20,373 bases of DNA from Alphaproteobacteria bacterium UBA7691. GTDB taxonomy: Bacteria > Pseudomonadota > Alphaproteobacteria > Ferrovibrionales > Ferrovibrionaceae. Positions 13,559 to 20,373 of this stretch are shown here, in pieces. Each line of letters begins with the position of its first letter. Positions within the stretch are counted from its first letter, which is position 1. The notes under the pieces were generated by a model, which saw nothing but the letters and a program-made list of their open reading frames with translations, was not told where the DNA came from and made no database searches. The position numbers and the translations under genes are program-made. The DNA lies in contig DLGP01000025.1 in the NCBI GenBank assembly GCA_002482765.1, forward strand, positions 102,720-123,092, written 5' to 3'.

Positions 13559-14644
13559 ATGAAGATGATGCCCCTATCCCGCCGCCGCCTCTCTGCCCTG
13601 CTGCTGGGCTCAGCCGCCCTTGCCATCGCCATGCTGGGGCCGATCACTGCCAAGGCGGAAACCGCCAGTGTGAATCAGGGCATCGCCCAGGGCGCCGGCA
13701 ACACGCCGCTGGCGGTGACCCTGGTATTGCCCAGCGGCCAGCAGCCGCCGGAAAAAGGCTGGCCGGCGCTGCTGCTGATCCAGGGCAGCGGCCCGACCGA
13801 CCGCGACGGCAACCAGCCGCCGCAATTACGCACCGACCTGCTGCGCCAGATTGCCGAACATCTCGCCGCGCAAGGTATCGCCACCCTGCGCTACGACAAG
13901 CGCGGCATGCATGCCAATAATGCCAGCCTGCCTACCGATGCCGCCGCCTATGCCGATTTCTTCCGCTGGGAGAATTTTGTTGGCGATGCCACGGCGGTGT
14001 TCCGTTTCCTCACCGACCATCCTGGCGTGGATGCCCAGCGCACCGGCATTCTGGGCCATTCCGAGGGTGGCCTGATCGCGCTGGCCGCCGCCGAGCAATT
14101 ACGCCAGGCCGGCAATGTGGTGCCTGCCGCCCTGGTGCTGGCGGCAACCCCCGGCCGCAAGCTGGATGCGGTGATCACCAGCCAGCTTGAACGGCTGCTG
14201 GCCGAGCAGCAGGCGCCGGCCAACCAGAGCCGCGCCCTGCTCAACGCCAACAAGCGCATCATGGAAACCATTGCCGCCAACGGCCAGGTGCCGGGCGATG
14301 TGCCGCGCGGCCTGGCGCCGCTTTATCCGCATTATGCCGGCGGCTTCCTGCAATCGCTGTTCCGGCTCGACCCGACAGCGCTGGCGCGCGATTATCGCGG
14401 CCCGGTGCTGGTGTTGCAGGGCCAGGCCGATAATCAGGTTTCGCCGGAACGTGACGCGCCAACCCTGGACAATGCCCTGGCGGATCGCGGCGGCGCCAAG
14501 CATACATTGCGCATCTTCCCGCAGCTCAGCCATAATTTCAAAGTCAGCAGCCAGGAGCCGGAAACCGATATTGCCGGCCCGGTGGGCGAGGAAATGCTGC
14601 GCGCCCTGACCGAATGGCTCAGGCCCAATCTGGCAATCAAATAA
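13559..14644 (+). CDS. Exported alpha/beta hydrolase
   Basis: The 361-residue protein has an alpha/beta-hydrolase fold. A signal peptide ~1-33 contains SRRRLSALLLGSAALA, twin-arginine-like, and a likely cleavage site AKA|E, so a periplasmic location, possibly by Tat, is expected. Core features are LLIQGSGPTDRDGNQ (oxyanion region, ~72-85), RYDKRGM ~111-117, the nucleophile elbow GHSEGG with Ser168, the acid Asp291 in LQGQADNQV and the base His325 in LSHNF. The family includes esterases and S33-like aminopeptidases; the substrate cannot be told from sequence. I chose ATG 13559 because it starts the signal peptide; GTG 13547 would add four residues and neither has a clear RBS. Placement directly after the PBP suggests cell-envelope-related work, but that is inference. 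It converges with the MFS gene, six bases apart. Confidence 0.88.
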   Translation: MKMMPLSRRRLSALLLGSAALAIAMLGPITAKAETASVNQGIAQGAGNTPLAVTLVLPSGQQPPEKGWPALLLIQGSGPTDRDGNQPPQLRTDLLRQIAEHLAAQGIATLRYDKRGMHANNASLPTDAAAYADFFRWENFVGDATAVFRFLTDHPGVDAQRTGILGHSEGGLIALAAAEQLRQAGNVVPAALVLAATPGRKLDAVITSQLERLLAEQQAPANQSRALLNANKRIMETIAANGQVPGDVPRGLAPLYPHYAGGFLQSLFRLDPTALARDYRGPVLVLQGQADNQVSPERDAPTLDNALADRGGAKHTLRIFPQLSHNFKVSSQEPETDIAGPVGEEMLRALTEWLRPNLAIK

Positions 14645-14650
14645 ACCGCG

Positions 14651-15856
14651 TCAGGCGGCGCGGCGCACGATCAGCCAGTAGGATGCGGCGGTAAGCAGCC
14701 CCATCGCCGCAATGGCGAAGGCCAGCGGCAGGGCCGTCTGGTTCAGCGCATGGCCAACGCCGATGCCGACCAGAGCCGCCACCGTCATCTGCGTGAAGCC
14801 CATCAGCGAGGCGGCCGAGCCGGCCATCTGCGGAAACGGCTGCAAGCCGCCGGCCTGGGCCTGCGGCATGGTGAGGCCAACACCGGCAGTGTAGATCAGC
14901 ATCGGCCCGACCAGCGAAAACCAGTGCCAGGATTGGCCAAGCTGGTGTGCCGTCAATGCCAGCACCGCCATCAGCACACCGCCCAGGGCGCAGCAGCCCA
15001 CACCCAGTTGCAGCATGCGGTCCACACCCAGCCGCACAGTGAAGCGCGCGCCGATCATGGCGCCGCCGATATAGCCGATCACCACCAGGCCAAAGCAGTA
15101 GCCAAAAGCGGTTTCGGAAATGCCGAACACCCCCATCAGCACAAAGGACGAGCCGGAGATGAAGCTGAACAGGCCGCCATAACAGAAGGCGATGCAGGCG
15201 ACATAACCGCGAAAGCGCTGATGCCGGATCAGCGTGGCGAAATTATGCAGCATCGGCCCGATCCGGGTGGCGGCGGGATCGCGGCGCTGGTTGCTTTCCG
15301 CCAGCAGCAGCGCGATGGACAGCCATAGCGCCAAACCGATCAGCGCCATGGCGACAAAATTCGCCTGCCAGCCGAGATGTGCATGCAGATAACCGCCCAG
15401 CACCGGGGCCACTGCCGGGGTCAGGCCCAGCGCCATGGCAATCATCGACATCATGCGCGCGGCGCGCTCGCGCTCGAACAGATCACGCACCATGGCGCGG
15501 CCCAGCACCACGCCGGAACAGGCGCCCAAGGCTTGCACAAAACGCCAGCCGATCAAGGCCTCGATGCTCGGCGCCAGGGCGCAGCCGATGCTGGCCAGCA
15601 CAAAGATCATCACCCCAACCAGCAATACCGGCTTGCGCCCGAAACGATCCGACAGCGGACCATAAACCAACTGCGTGGCAGCGAAGCCGGCCAGGAAAGC
15701 CGAGAGCGTCAGCTGCACCGTGGCCGCATCGGTGCTGTAGAGCTGCGCCAGACTGGGCAGCGAAGCGAGATACATATCGGTGGAAAGGGGCCCAAGCGCC
15801 GTGATGCAGCCAAGCAGCACCACCAGGGCCAGCGAGTCGCGGTTCAGTTTCGCCAT
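14651..15856 (-). CDS. Bcr/CflA-family MFS multidrug efflux transporter
   Basis: This 401-residue inner-membrane protein has about twelve hydrophobic segments and fits the drug:H+ antiporter DHA1 group, Bcr/CflA subfamily, which pumps compounds such as bicyclomycin or chloramphenicol outward. LGPLSTDMYLASLPSL at ~21-36 is the subfamily mark at the first helix; motif A is GPLSDRFGRKPV at 66-77; the antiporter motif C region is LGLTPAVAPVLGGYL at 143-157. The central cytoplasmic loop follows AESNQRRDP at about 185-195. The start is ATG 15856. It lies 34 bases behind the metallopeptidase gene on the same strand and may share its transcript. Substrate is unknown. Nothing is truncated. Confidence 0.92.
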   Translation of the reverse strand: MAKLNRDSLALVVLLGCITALGPLSTDMYLASLPSLAQLYSTDAATVQLTLSAFLAGFAATQLVYGPLSDRFGRKPVLLVGVMIFVLASIGCALAPSIEALIGWRFVQALGACSGVVLGRAMVRDLFERERAARMMSMIAMALGLTPAVAPVLGGYLHAHLGWQANFVAMALIGLALWLSIALLLAESNQRRDPAATRIGPMLHNFATLIRHQRFRGYVACIAFCYGGLFSFISGSSFVLMGVFGISETAFGYCFGLVVIGYIGGAMIGARFTVRLGVDRMLQLGVGCCALGGVLMAVLALTAHQLGQSWHWFSLVGPMLIYTAGVGLTMPQAQAGGLQPFPQMAGSAASLMGFTQMTVAALVGIGVGHALNQTALPLAFAIAAMGLLTAASYWLIVRRAA

Positions 15857-15890
15857 ATGCCGTTAGCCGCCCCTTCGACCATGCCCATGC

Positions 15891-16628
15891 TTAACCATGT
15901 AGATGCAGATCGGTGCCATGGCGCTTGAGCCAGCCGCGCGCCGCGCGCAGCTCAACTTCGCCACCAACCAGCCGGGCCACCAGGCCCCAGAAGGCATCGG
16001 AATGATCCATATGGCGCAGATGCGCCACTTCATGCGCCACCAGATAGCGCAGGATGGATGGCGGCGCCATGATCACGCGCCAGGAGAAGGACAGGTTGCC
16101 GCCGGCCGAGCAACTGCCCCAGCGGCTCTGGGTGTCGCGGATCGTCACCTTCCGTAAGGTCAGCCCTTCGGCCTCGGCCATCTGCCGCGCCTGGCTGGAA
16201 AATTCCGTGCGGGCGCGCTGCTTGAGCCAGTCGCGCAGGCGGCGCTGCACATGCTCGGCCCGGCCGGCAACATGCACGGCGCCATCCTCCAGCCACACGG
16301 CGCCGCGTTCACGCGCTTCCGGCCGGTGCCGAATCGGCAGCCTTTCGCCGAGCAACGGCAAATGGCCGCCATCCTGCCAGGGTTCGGCCTGCGGCCGCTC
16401 GGCCTGACGGGCCAGAATCCAGCCGGCCTGTTCCTGCATAAAAGCCTGCCCGGCAGCCAGCCCAGCGCGTTTCGGCAGCACCAGAACCACCGTGCCGTCA
16501 CGCGGCATGACGCGCAGCAACATGCGGCGGGCGCGCGCATCGCGGCGCAATATGAAGGGAAACGGCTGCCCGTCCACAATCACCCGGTCGGGTTGCCAAT
16601 CGATTTTGTGTGAATAAGCCTTGGTCAC
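15891..16628 (-). CDS. YgjP-like (DUF45) zinc metallopeptidase family protein
   Basis: The 245-residue product belongs to the YgjP/SprT-like metal-dependent hydrolase group. The active-site string HEVAHLRHMDHSDAFW gives the zincin HExxH (residues 199-203) with a third His at 209. The upstream motif SRWGSCSAGGNLSFSWR is diagnostic for this family. The N-terminal half has the usual FILRRDARARRMLLRV-type strand segments. No signal peptide is seen, so it is likely cytoplasmic; its physiological substrate is unknown for the family. The start is uncertain: I prefer GTG 16628, because extension to TTG 16688 would make the N-terminus cross the Pho boxes of the divergent ugp promoter and adds low-conservation sequence. 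The MFS gene follows 34 bases downstream. Confidence 0.88.
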   Translation of the reverse strand: MTKAYSHKIDWQPDRVIVDGQPFPFILRRDARARRMLLRVMPRDGTVVLVLPKRAGLAAGQAFMQEQAGWILARQAERPQAEPWQDGGHLPLLGERLPIRHRPEARERGAVWLEDGAVHVAGRAEHVQRRLRDWLKQRARTEFSSQARQMAEAEGLTLRKVTIRDTQSRWGSCSAGGNLSFSWRVIMAPPSILRYLVAHEVAHLRHMDHSDAFWGLVARLVGGEVELRAARGWLKRHGTDLHLHG

Positions 16629-16638
16629 AACGGGGGGC

Positions 16639-16678
16639 CTGTCATATAACTGTAACCATGCTGACGCGGAACCGTCGC
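16639..16678 (+). promoter_or_regulatory. Tandem Pho boxes (PhoB binding sites) upstream of ugpB
   Basis: CTGTCATATAACTGTAACC at 16639-16657 matches the Pho-box form CTGTCATA-A-CTGTAAC closely. Seven-base repeats recur every 11 bases: CTGTCAT 16639, CTGTAAC 16650, CTGACGC 16661 and CCGTCGC 16672. The first two are near consensus and the last two degenerate. The array ends 11 bases before the -10 element, as in PhoB-activated promoters, where Pho boxes replace the -35. The ugp genes are classical Pho-regulon members. Confidence 0.85.
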
Positions 16679-16689
16679 GGCATGACAAC

Positions 16690-16695
16690 TATAAA
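16690..16695 (+). promoter_or_regulatory. -10 element of the ugp promoter
   Basis: TATAAA at 16690-16695 follows the Pho-box array by 11 bases, and transcription would begin near 16702. No -35 is needed at PhoB-type promoters. A 6-bp hairpin, GTCGGG 16696-16701 with CCCGAC 16707-16712, lies at the expected 5' end of the message. Confidence 0.6.
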
Positions 16696-16745
16696 GTCGG
16701 GCTTCCCCCGACCAGGGTGGGAATTTTAGCATTGGAGACGGAATA

Positions 16746-18098
16746 ATGAAAATCAAAGGCACTTTCGGGCGCCTGGCGCTGGCTCTGCTCGGCGGCACCG
16801 CCATGGTCGTAACCTCGTCGGCGGTTCTGGCTCAGGCCAAGGATAGCCGGATCGAGCTGCAATGGTGGCATGCGATGACGGGTGCGCTGAACGAGCGCGT
16901 CAACGAAATCGCCGATGGCTTCAACAAGGGCCAGGACAAGTACAAGATCGTTGCCGTGAACAAGGGCAGCTATCCGGAAACCCTGACCGCCGCCATGGCC
17001 GCCTATCGCGCCGGCAAGGGCCCGCATATCGTGCAGGTTTTCGAAGTTGGCACCGGCACCATGATGGCCTCGCGCGCCGCGATCAAGCCGGTCTACGAAT
17101 TGATGGCGCAGAACGGCTACAAGTTCGATCCGGGCAGCTACCTGTCCTCGGTCACCGGCTATTATTCCACCAGCGACGGCAAGATGCTGTCCTATCCGTT
17201 CAATTCCTCCACGCCGGTGATGTATTATAATAAGGACGCCTTCGAGAAGGCCGGCCTGAACCCGAACCAGCCGCCGAAGACCTGGCAGGAAATGGACGGC
17301 GTGGTGCGCAAGCTGAAAGCCAGCGGCGTCGCCTGCCCGTTCCAGTCCAACTGGCAGACCTGGATTCAGCTGGAGAATTTCTCCGCGTTGCATAACGTGC
17401 CTTTCGCCACCAAGTCGAACGGCTTTGATGGCTTTGACACCGAGCTGAAGTTCAACAGCCCGCTGCATGTGCGCCATATCACCCAGCTGGCGACCTGGCA
17501 GAAGGAAGGCCTGTTCGTGTATGGCGGCCGCAAGAACGAGGCGAATGCCAAGTTCGTGTCCGGCGAATGCGCCATCCATATGGAAAGCTCGGCCGGCTAC
17601 GCCACTTTCGCACGCGGCGCCAAGTTCAAGTGGGGCATCTCGATGCTGCCCTATTACAGTGATGTGCAGGGCGCGCCGCAGAATTCGATCATCGGCGGCG
17701 CCTCGCTTTGGGTGCTGGCGAAGCACAAGGCCGACGAATACAAGGGAGTGGCCCAGTTCTTCGACTACCTGTCTTCGACCGAAACCCAGGCTTGGTGGCA
17801 TAAGGCGACCGGCTATCTGCCGATCACCCCGATGTCCTACGAAACCACCAAGGCCCAGGGCTTCTACCTGGCCAATCCGGGCACCGATATTTCGGTGCAG
17901 CAGATGACCCTGAAGGCCCCGACCAACAATTCCAAGGGCCTGCGCCTGGGCAACTTCGTGCAGATCCGCGACGTGATGGACGAAGAGCTGGAAGCCGTCT
18001 GGTCGGGCAAGAAGAGCCCGAAGGAAGCTCTGGACACCGCCGTGGAGCGTGGCAATCGCCTGCTGCGGCAGTTTGAGCGCGACAACAAGCGCTCCTGA
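16746..18098 (+). CDS. ugpB: sn-Glycerol-3-phosphate ABC transporter substrate-binding protein
   Basis: UgpB captures sn-glycerol-3-phosphate and glycerophosphodiesters in the periplasm for the UgpAEC importer. The 450-residue protein has a signal peptide ~1-29/31 (VLA|QA or AQA|K) and the UgpB hallmarks in order: WWHAMTGAL near 40, YRAGKGPHIVQVFEVGTGTMMAS ~87-109, YPFNSSTPVMYYNKDAFEKAG ~150-170, PPKTWQEM, WIQLENFSALHN, SNGFDGFDTEL, PQNSIIGGASLWVLA, TGYLPITPMSYE, and ending GLRLGNFVQIRDVMDEELEAVWSGKKSPKEALDTAVERGN. Those blocks distinguish it from maltose-type receptors. ATG 16746 has GGAG 16734-16737 at a spacing of eight bases. It is first in the ugpBAEC operon, behind tandem Pho boxes, and is followed by a terminator that should raise its yield relative to the permeases. 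Confidence 0.96.
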   Translation: MKIKGTFGRLALALLGGTAMVVTSSAVLAQAKDSRIELQWWHAMTGALNERVNEIADGFNKGQDKYKIVAVNKGSYPETLTAAMAAYRAGKGPHIVQVFEVGTGTMMASRAAIKPVYELMAQNGYKFDPGSYLSSVTGYYSTSDGKMLSYPFNSSTPVMYYNKDAFEKAGLNPNQPPKTWQEMDGVVRKLKASGVACPFQSNWQTWIQLENFSALHNVPFATKSNGFDGFDTELKFNSPLHVRHITQLATWQKEGLFVYGGRKNEANAKFVSGECAIHMESSAGYATFARGAKFKWGISMLPYYSDVQGAPQNSIIGGASLWVLAKHKADEYKGVAQFFDYLSSTETQAWWHKATGYLPITPMSYETTKAQGFYLANPGTDISVQQMTLKAPTNNSKGLRLGNFVQIRDVMDEELEAVWSGKKSPKEALDTAVERGNRLLRQFERDNKRS

Positions 18099-18120
18099 GC
18101 CATTGAGTAAATGAAGGATC

Positions 18121-18159
18121 GGCCCGCGTCTTGACTTTGTCAGGCGCGGGCCTTTTCTT
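18121..18159 (+). terminator. Intra-operon rho-independent terminator between ugpB and ugpA
   Basis: GGCCCGCG (18121-18128) and CGCGGGCC (18145-18152) form a perfect 8-bp GC stem with an inner TGAC/GTCA stem, followed by TTTTCTT (18153-18159). This is the clearest intrinsic terminator in the window. It lies 22 bases after ugpB and 41 bases before ugpA, so it probably ends most transcripts after the receptor gene and lets a fraction read through. Confidence 0.88.
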
Positions 18160-18200
18160 GGCGCTCCCGTAAAGACTAGCCAGTCAGAGACACATCCGGC

Positions 18201-19082
18201 ATGGAAAAGCGCGTCGTCTTTCAGAACAAGCTGCTGCCCTACATGCTGCTGGCGCCGCAGATCGCCATCACTATTGTTTTTTTCTTCTGGCCGGCCGGCC
18301 AGGCGGTGGTGCAGTCTGTGCTGCGCGAGGATGCCTTCGGCACCTCCAGCCAGTTCGTCGGGATGGAGAATTTTCTCTATCTGCTGGAAGACGAATACTA
18401 TCTGAATTCATTCAAGGTCACGGCAGTGTTCAGCCTGCTGGTGACCAGCATCGGCCTCAGCCTGTCGCTGCTGCTGGCGGTGATTGCCGACCGCATCATT
18501 CGCGGCGCCATGGCCTATAAAACCCTGCTGATCTGGCCCTATGCCGTGGCCCCCGCCGTGGCCGGCGCGCTGTGGAGCTTTGTGTTCCTGCCCGGCCAGG
18601 GCATCCTGGCCTATGGCCTGAAGCAGATGGGCATCGACTGGAACTATCTGCTCAATCCCGATCAGGCCATGACCGTGGTGGTGATCGCCGCCACCTGGAA
18701 GCAGATCAGCTATAATTTCCTGTTTTTCCTGGCCGGCCTACAGGCGATTCCGAAATCGCTGATCGAGGCCGCCTCGATTGACGGCGCCGGCCCGACCCGG
18801 CGTTTCTGGACCATCATCTTCCCGCTGCTTTCCCCCACCCTGTTCTTCCTCATGGTGGTGAATGTGGTCTATGCCTTCTTCGAGACCTTTGGCGTGGTGC
18901 ATGCCACCACCCGTGGCGGCCCGGCCAAGGCGACCGAAATCCTGGTTTACAAGGTGTGGTATGACGGTTTCGAGGCGCAGGATTTGGGCGGCTCGTCGGC
19001 CCAGTCGGTGGTGCTGATGCTGATCGTGATCGGCCTCACCGTGCTGCAATTCCGCTATATCGAGCGCAAGGTGCATTACTGA
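18201..19082 (+). CDS. ugpA: sn-Glycerol-3-phosphate ABC transporter permease UgpA
   Basis: The 293-residue inner-membrane protein is one half of the channel of the Ugp importer (MalF-like permease family). About six hydrophobic helices are visible, the first at ~13-33 (LPYMLLAPQIAITIVFFFWP). The cytoplasmic EAA loop reads EAASIDGAGPTRRFWTIIFPLL at ~190-211, the site that contacts the ATPase. PYAVAPAVAGALWSFVFLPGQGI and FETFGVVHATTRGGPAKATEILVYKVW are typical of UgpA. ATG 18201 has only a weak RBS. It lies behind an intrinsic terminator after ugpB and two bases before ugpE, so it is translationally coupled to the latter. No independent promoter is obvious in the 41-base gap after the terminator. 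Confidence 0.95.
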   Translation: MEKRVVFQNKLLPYMLLAPQIAITIVFFFWPAGQAVVQSVLREDAFGTSSQFVGMENFLYLLEDEYYLNSFKVTAVFSLLVTSIGLSLSLLLAVIADRIIRGAMAYKTLLIWPYAVAPAVAGALWSFVFLPGQGILAYGLKQMGIDWNYLLNPDQAMTVVVIAATWKQISYNFLFFLAGLQAIPKSLIEAASIDGAGPTRRFWTIIFPLLSPTLFFLMVVNVVYAFFETFGVVHATTRGGPAKATEILVYKVWYDGFEAQDLGGSSAQSVVLMLIVIGLTVLQFRYIERKVHY

Positions 19083-19084
19083 CC

Positions 19085-19942
19085 ATGATTGAGCGCCGCC
19101 CCATCGCCGATTTTATCGGCCATTCCACCCTGATCCTGGCGGCCTGTATCGTCGCCTTCCCGATCTATCTGGCGGTGATTGCCGCCTCGCACACGATTCC
19201 GGATCTGGCGCAATCGCCGATGCCGATGCTGCCGGGCGCCGAGTTCTTCAAGAACACCGCCCAGGCATTGTTTGACGGGCCGCAGCTTGTTGGCGTTTCC
19301 GCTGGCACGCCGGCTTTGCTGCTGATGGTGAACAGCCTGATCATGGCGGTGTCGATTGCGGTCGGCAAAATCGTGATCTCGCTGCTCTCAGCCTTCGCCA
19401 TCGTCTATTTCCGCTTTCCGCTGCGCAATTTTTTCTTCTGGATGATTTTCATCACCCTGATGCTGCCGGTGGAAGTGCGCATCATCCCCACCTACAAGAT
19501 CGTGGCCGATCTTGGCCTGCTGGATACCTATACCGGCCTGGTGCTGCCGCTGATCGCCTCGGCCACCGCCACTTTCCTGTTCCGGCAATTCTTCATGACC
19601 GTGCCGGATGAACTGGTGGAAGCGGCGCGCATTGATGGCGCCGGCCCGATGCGCTTCTTCTGGGATGTGCTGGTGCCGCTGGCCCGCACCAGCATCGCCG
19701 CGATGTTTGTGATCCAGTTCATCTATGGCTGGAATCAATATCTCTGGCCGCTGCTGATCGCGTCTGATCCGAAATACCAGACCATCGTGCTGTCCATCGG
19801 CCGCCTGGTGCGCGCGCCCGATGCCTATCTGGAATGGCCGGTGATCATGGGCATGGCCGTGCTGGCCCTGTTGCCGCCGGTTTTTGTTGTGGTGCTGATG
19901 CAGCGCTGGTTTGTCAAAGGTCTCGTGGAAACGGAGAAGTAA
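19085..19942 (+). CDS. ugpE: sn-Glycerol-3-phosphate ABC transporter permease UgpE
   Basis: The 285-residue protein is the second channel half of the Ugp importer (MalG-like permease). A first helix lies ~14-34, then a periplasmic stretch with HTIPDLAQSPMPMLPG, then five further hydrophobic segments. The EAA loop is EAARIDGAGPMRFFWDVLVPLA at ~179-200. Family blocks include FFFWMIFITLMLPVEVRIIPTYKIVADLGLLDTY and the ending QRWFVKGLVETEK. It starts two bases after the ugpA stop; six bases separate its stop from ugpC. It pairs with UgpA to move glycerol-3-phosphate across the inner membrane. No oddities in length or composition. Confidence 0.95.
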   Translation: MIERRPIADFIGHSTLILAACIVAFPIYLAVIAASHTIPDLAQSPMPMLPGAEFFKNTAQALFDGPQLVGVSAGTPALLLMVNSLIMAVSIAVGKIVISLLSAFAIVYFRFPLRNFFFWMIFITLMLPVEVRIIPTYKIVADLGLLDTYTGLVLPLIASATATFLFRQFFMTVPDELVEAARIDGAGPMRFFWDVLVPLARTSIAAMFVIQFIYGWNQYLWPLLIASDPKYQTIVLSIGRLVRAPDAYLEWPVIMGMAVLALLPPVFVVVLMQRWFVKGLVETEK

Positions 19943-19948
19943 GCCGCC

Positions 19949-20373
19949 ATGGCAAAGGTGACGCTCAGCAGCGTTAAAAAGAATTACGGCCCCATCCGGG
20001 TTATCCATGGCGTTGACATGGAGATCAAGGATGGCGAGTTCATCGTCATCGTCGGCCCCTCGGGCTGTGGCAAATCCACCCTGTTGCGCATGATCGCCGG
20101 GCTTGAGGCGATTACCGATGGCACCATCGCTATCGGCGACCGCGTGGTGAATAACATCGAGCCGCGCGACCGCGACATCGCCATGGTGTTTCAGAACTAC
20201 GCGCTCTATCCGCATATGAGCGTGTACGAGAATATGTCCTACGGCCTGCGTATCCGCGGCATGAGCAAGGACGAAATCGCCAAGCGCGTGTCGCGCGCCG
20301 CCGATATCCTGCAATTGCAGCCCTATCTGCAACGCCGCCCGCGTGAACTTTCCGGCGGCCAGCGCCAGCGTGT
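19949..20373 (+). CDS. ugpC: sn-Glycerol-3-phosphate ABC transporter ATPase UgpC (3' cut by window edge)
   Basis: The first 141 codons of a MalK/UgpC-type ATPase are present, running off the right end. Walker A is GPSGCGKST at 36-44, the Q-loop is VFQNYALYPHMSVYEN (Gln82) and the ABC signature LSGGQ is at 134-138; Walker B and the C-terminal regulatory domain lie outside. The start MAKVTLSSVKKNYG with a Tyr stacking residue near 13 is typical for carbohydrate-type importers. ATG 19949 lies six bases after ugpE, without a strong RBS. By position it powers the UgpBAE importer. In this family the ATPase can be shared among several sugar importers, so the exact partner cannot be shown here. Confidence 0.93.
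   Translation, partial: MAKVTLSSVKKNYGPIRVIHGVDMEIKDGEFIVIVGPSGCGKSTLLRMIAGLEAITDGTIAIGDRVVNNIEPRDRDIAMVFQNYALYPHMSVYENMSYGLRIRGMSKDEIAKRVSRAADILQLQPYLQRRPRELSGGQRQR

Noticed and set aside
16746..18098. Annotation as a generic maltose/sugar-binding protein
   Set aside because: Multiple UgpB-specific blocks and the Pho boxes upstream point to glycerol-3-phosphate.

Overview
The window is a high-GC proteobacterial segment that reads as two different genomes joined inside leuA. Positions 1 to about 1840 look gammaproteobacterial, Pseudomonas-like: a YbdG-type mechanosensitive channel, a GST, and the first ~120 codons of a leuA, with C-ending NAY codons preferred. From about 1915 onward everything looks alphaproteobacterial (Rhodospirillales-like by protein style; genus not determinable by eye), with a marked preference for GAT/AAT/CAT/TAT codons. 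The switch falls within a conserved stretch of LeuA and keeps the frame. Assembly or library chimerism is the first explanation to exclude; homologous recombination is the alternative.

Layout: (1) 1-1523, 3' end of the channel gene, gst, and a 306-bp intergenic region holding alternative hairpins, a weak terminator-like repeat and a possible 24-codon leader ORF with a hairpin touching the leuA ribosome binding site. (2) 1524-3900, leuA, then a PII signal protein of the GlnK/GlnZ type, then a branched inverted repeat between two convergent genes. (3) 3900-11352, minus strand: a Zur-type operator and promoter, a small His-rich membrane protein, znuC, znuB and znuA (high-affinity zinc uptake), and close behind them a 1548-residue hybrid histidine kinase with five PAS domains. 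(4) 11505-14644, plus strand: a bifunctional class A penicillin-binding protein and an exported alpha/beta hydrolase, probably one transcript, divergent from the zinc operon. (5) 14651-16628, minus strand: a YgjP-like metallopeptidase and a Bcr/CflA-family MFS efflux pump. (6) 16639-20373, plus strand: a tandem Pho-box promoter driving ugpB, an intra-operon terminator, then ugpA, ugpE and the start of ugpC, which runs off the right edge.

Together the alphaproteobacterial part carries three nutrient-scavenging modules with visible regulation: nitrogen signalling (PII), zinc uptake (Zur) and phosphate-starvation uptake of glycerol-3-phosphate (PhoB). No rRNA, tRNA, CRISPR array, insertion sequence or phage gene was seen. 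The most unusual items are the leuA junction, the His-rich small protein leading the zinc operon, the branched structure at 3825-3886, and the kinase with four tandemly duplicated PAS units lying directly behind the zinc operon.
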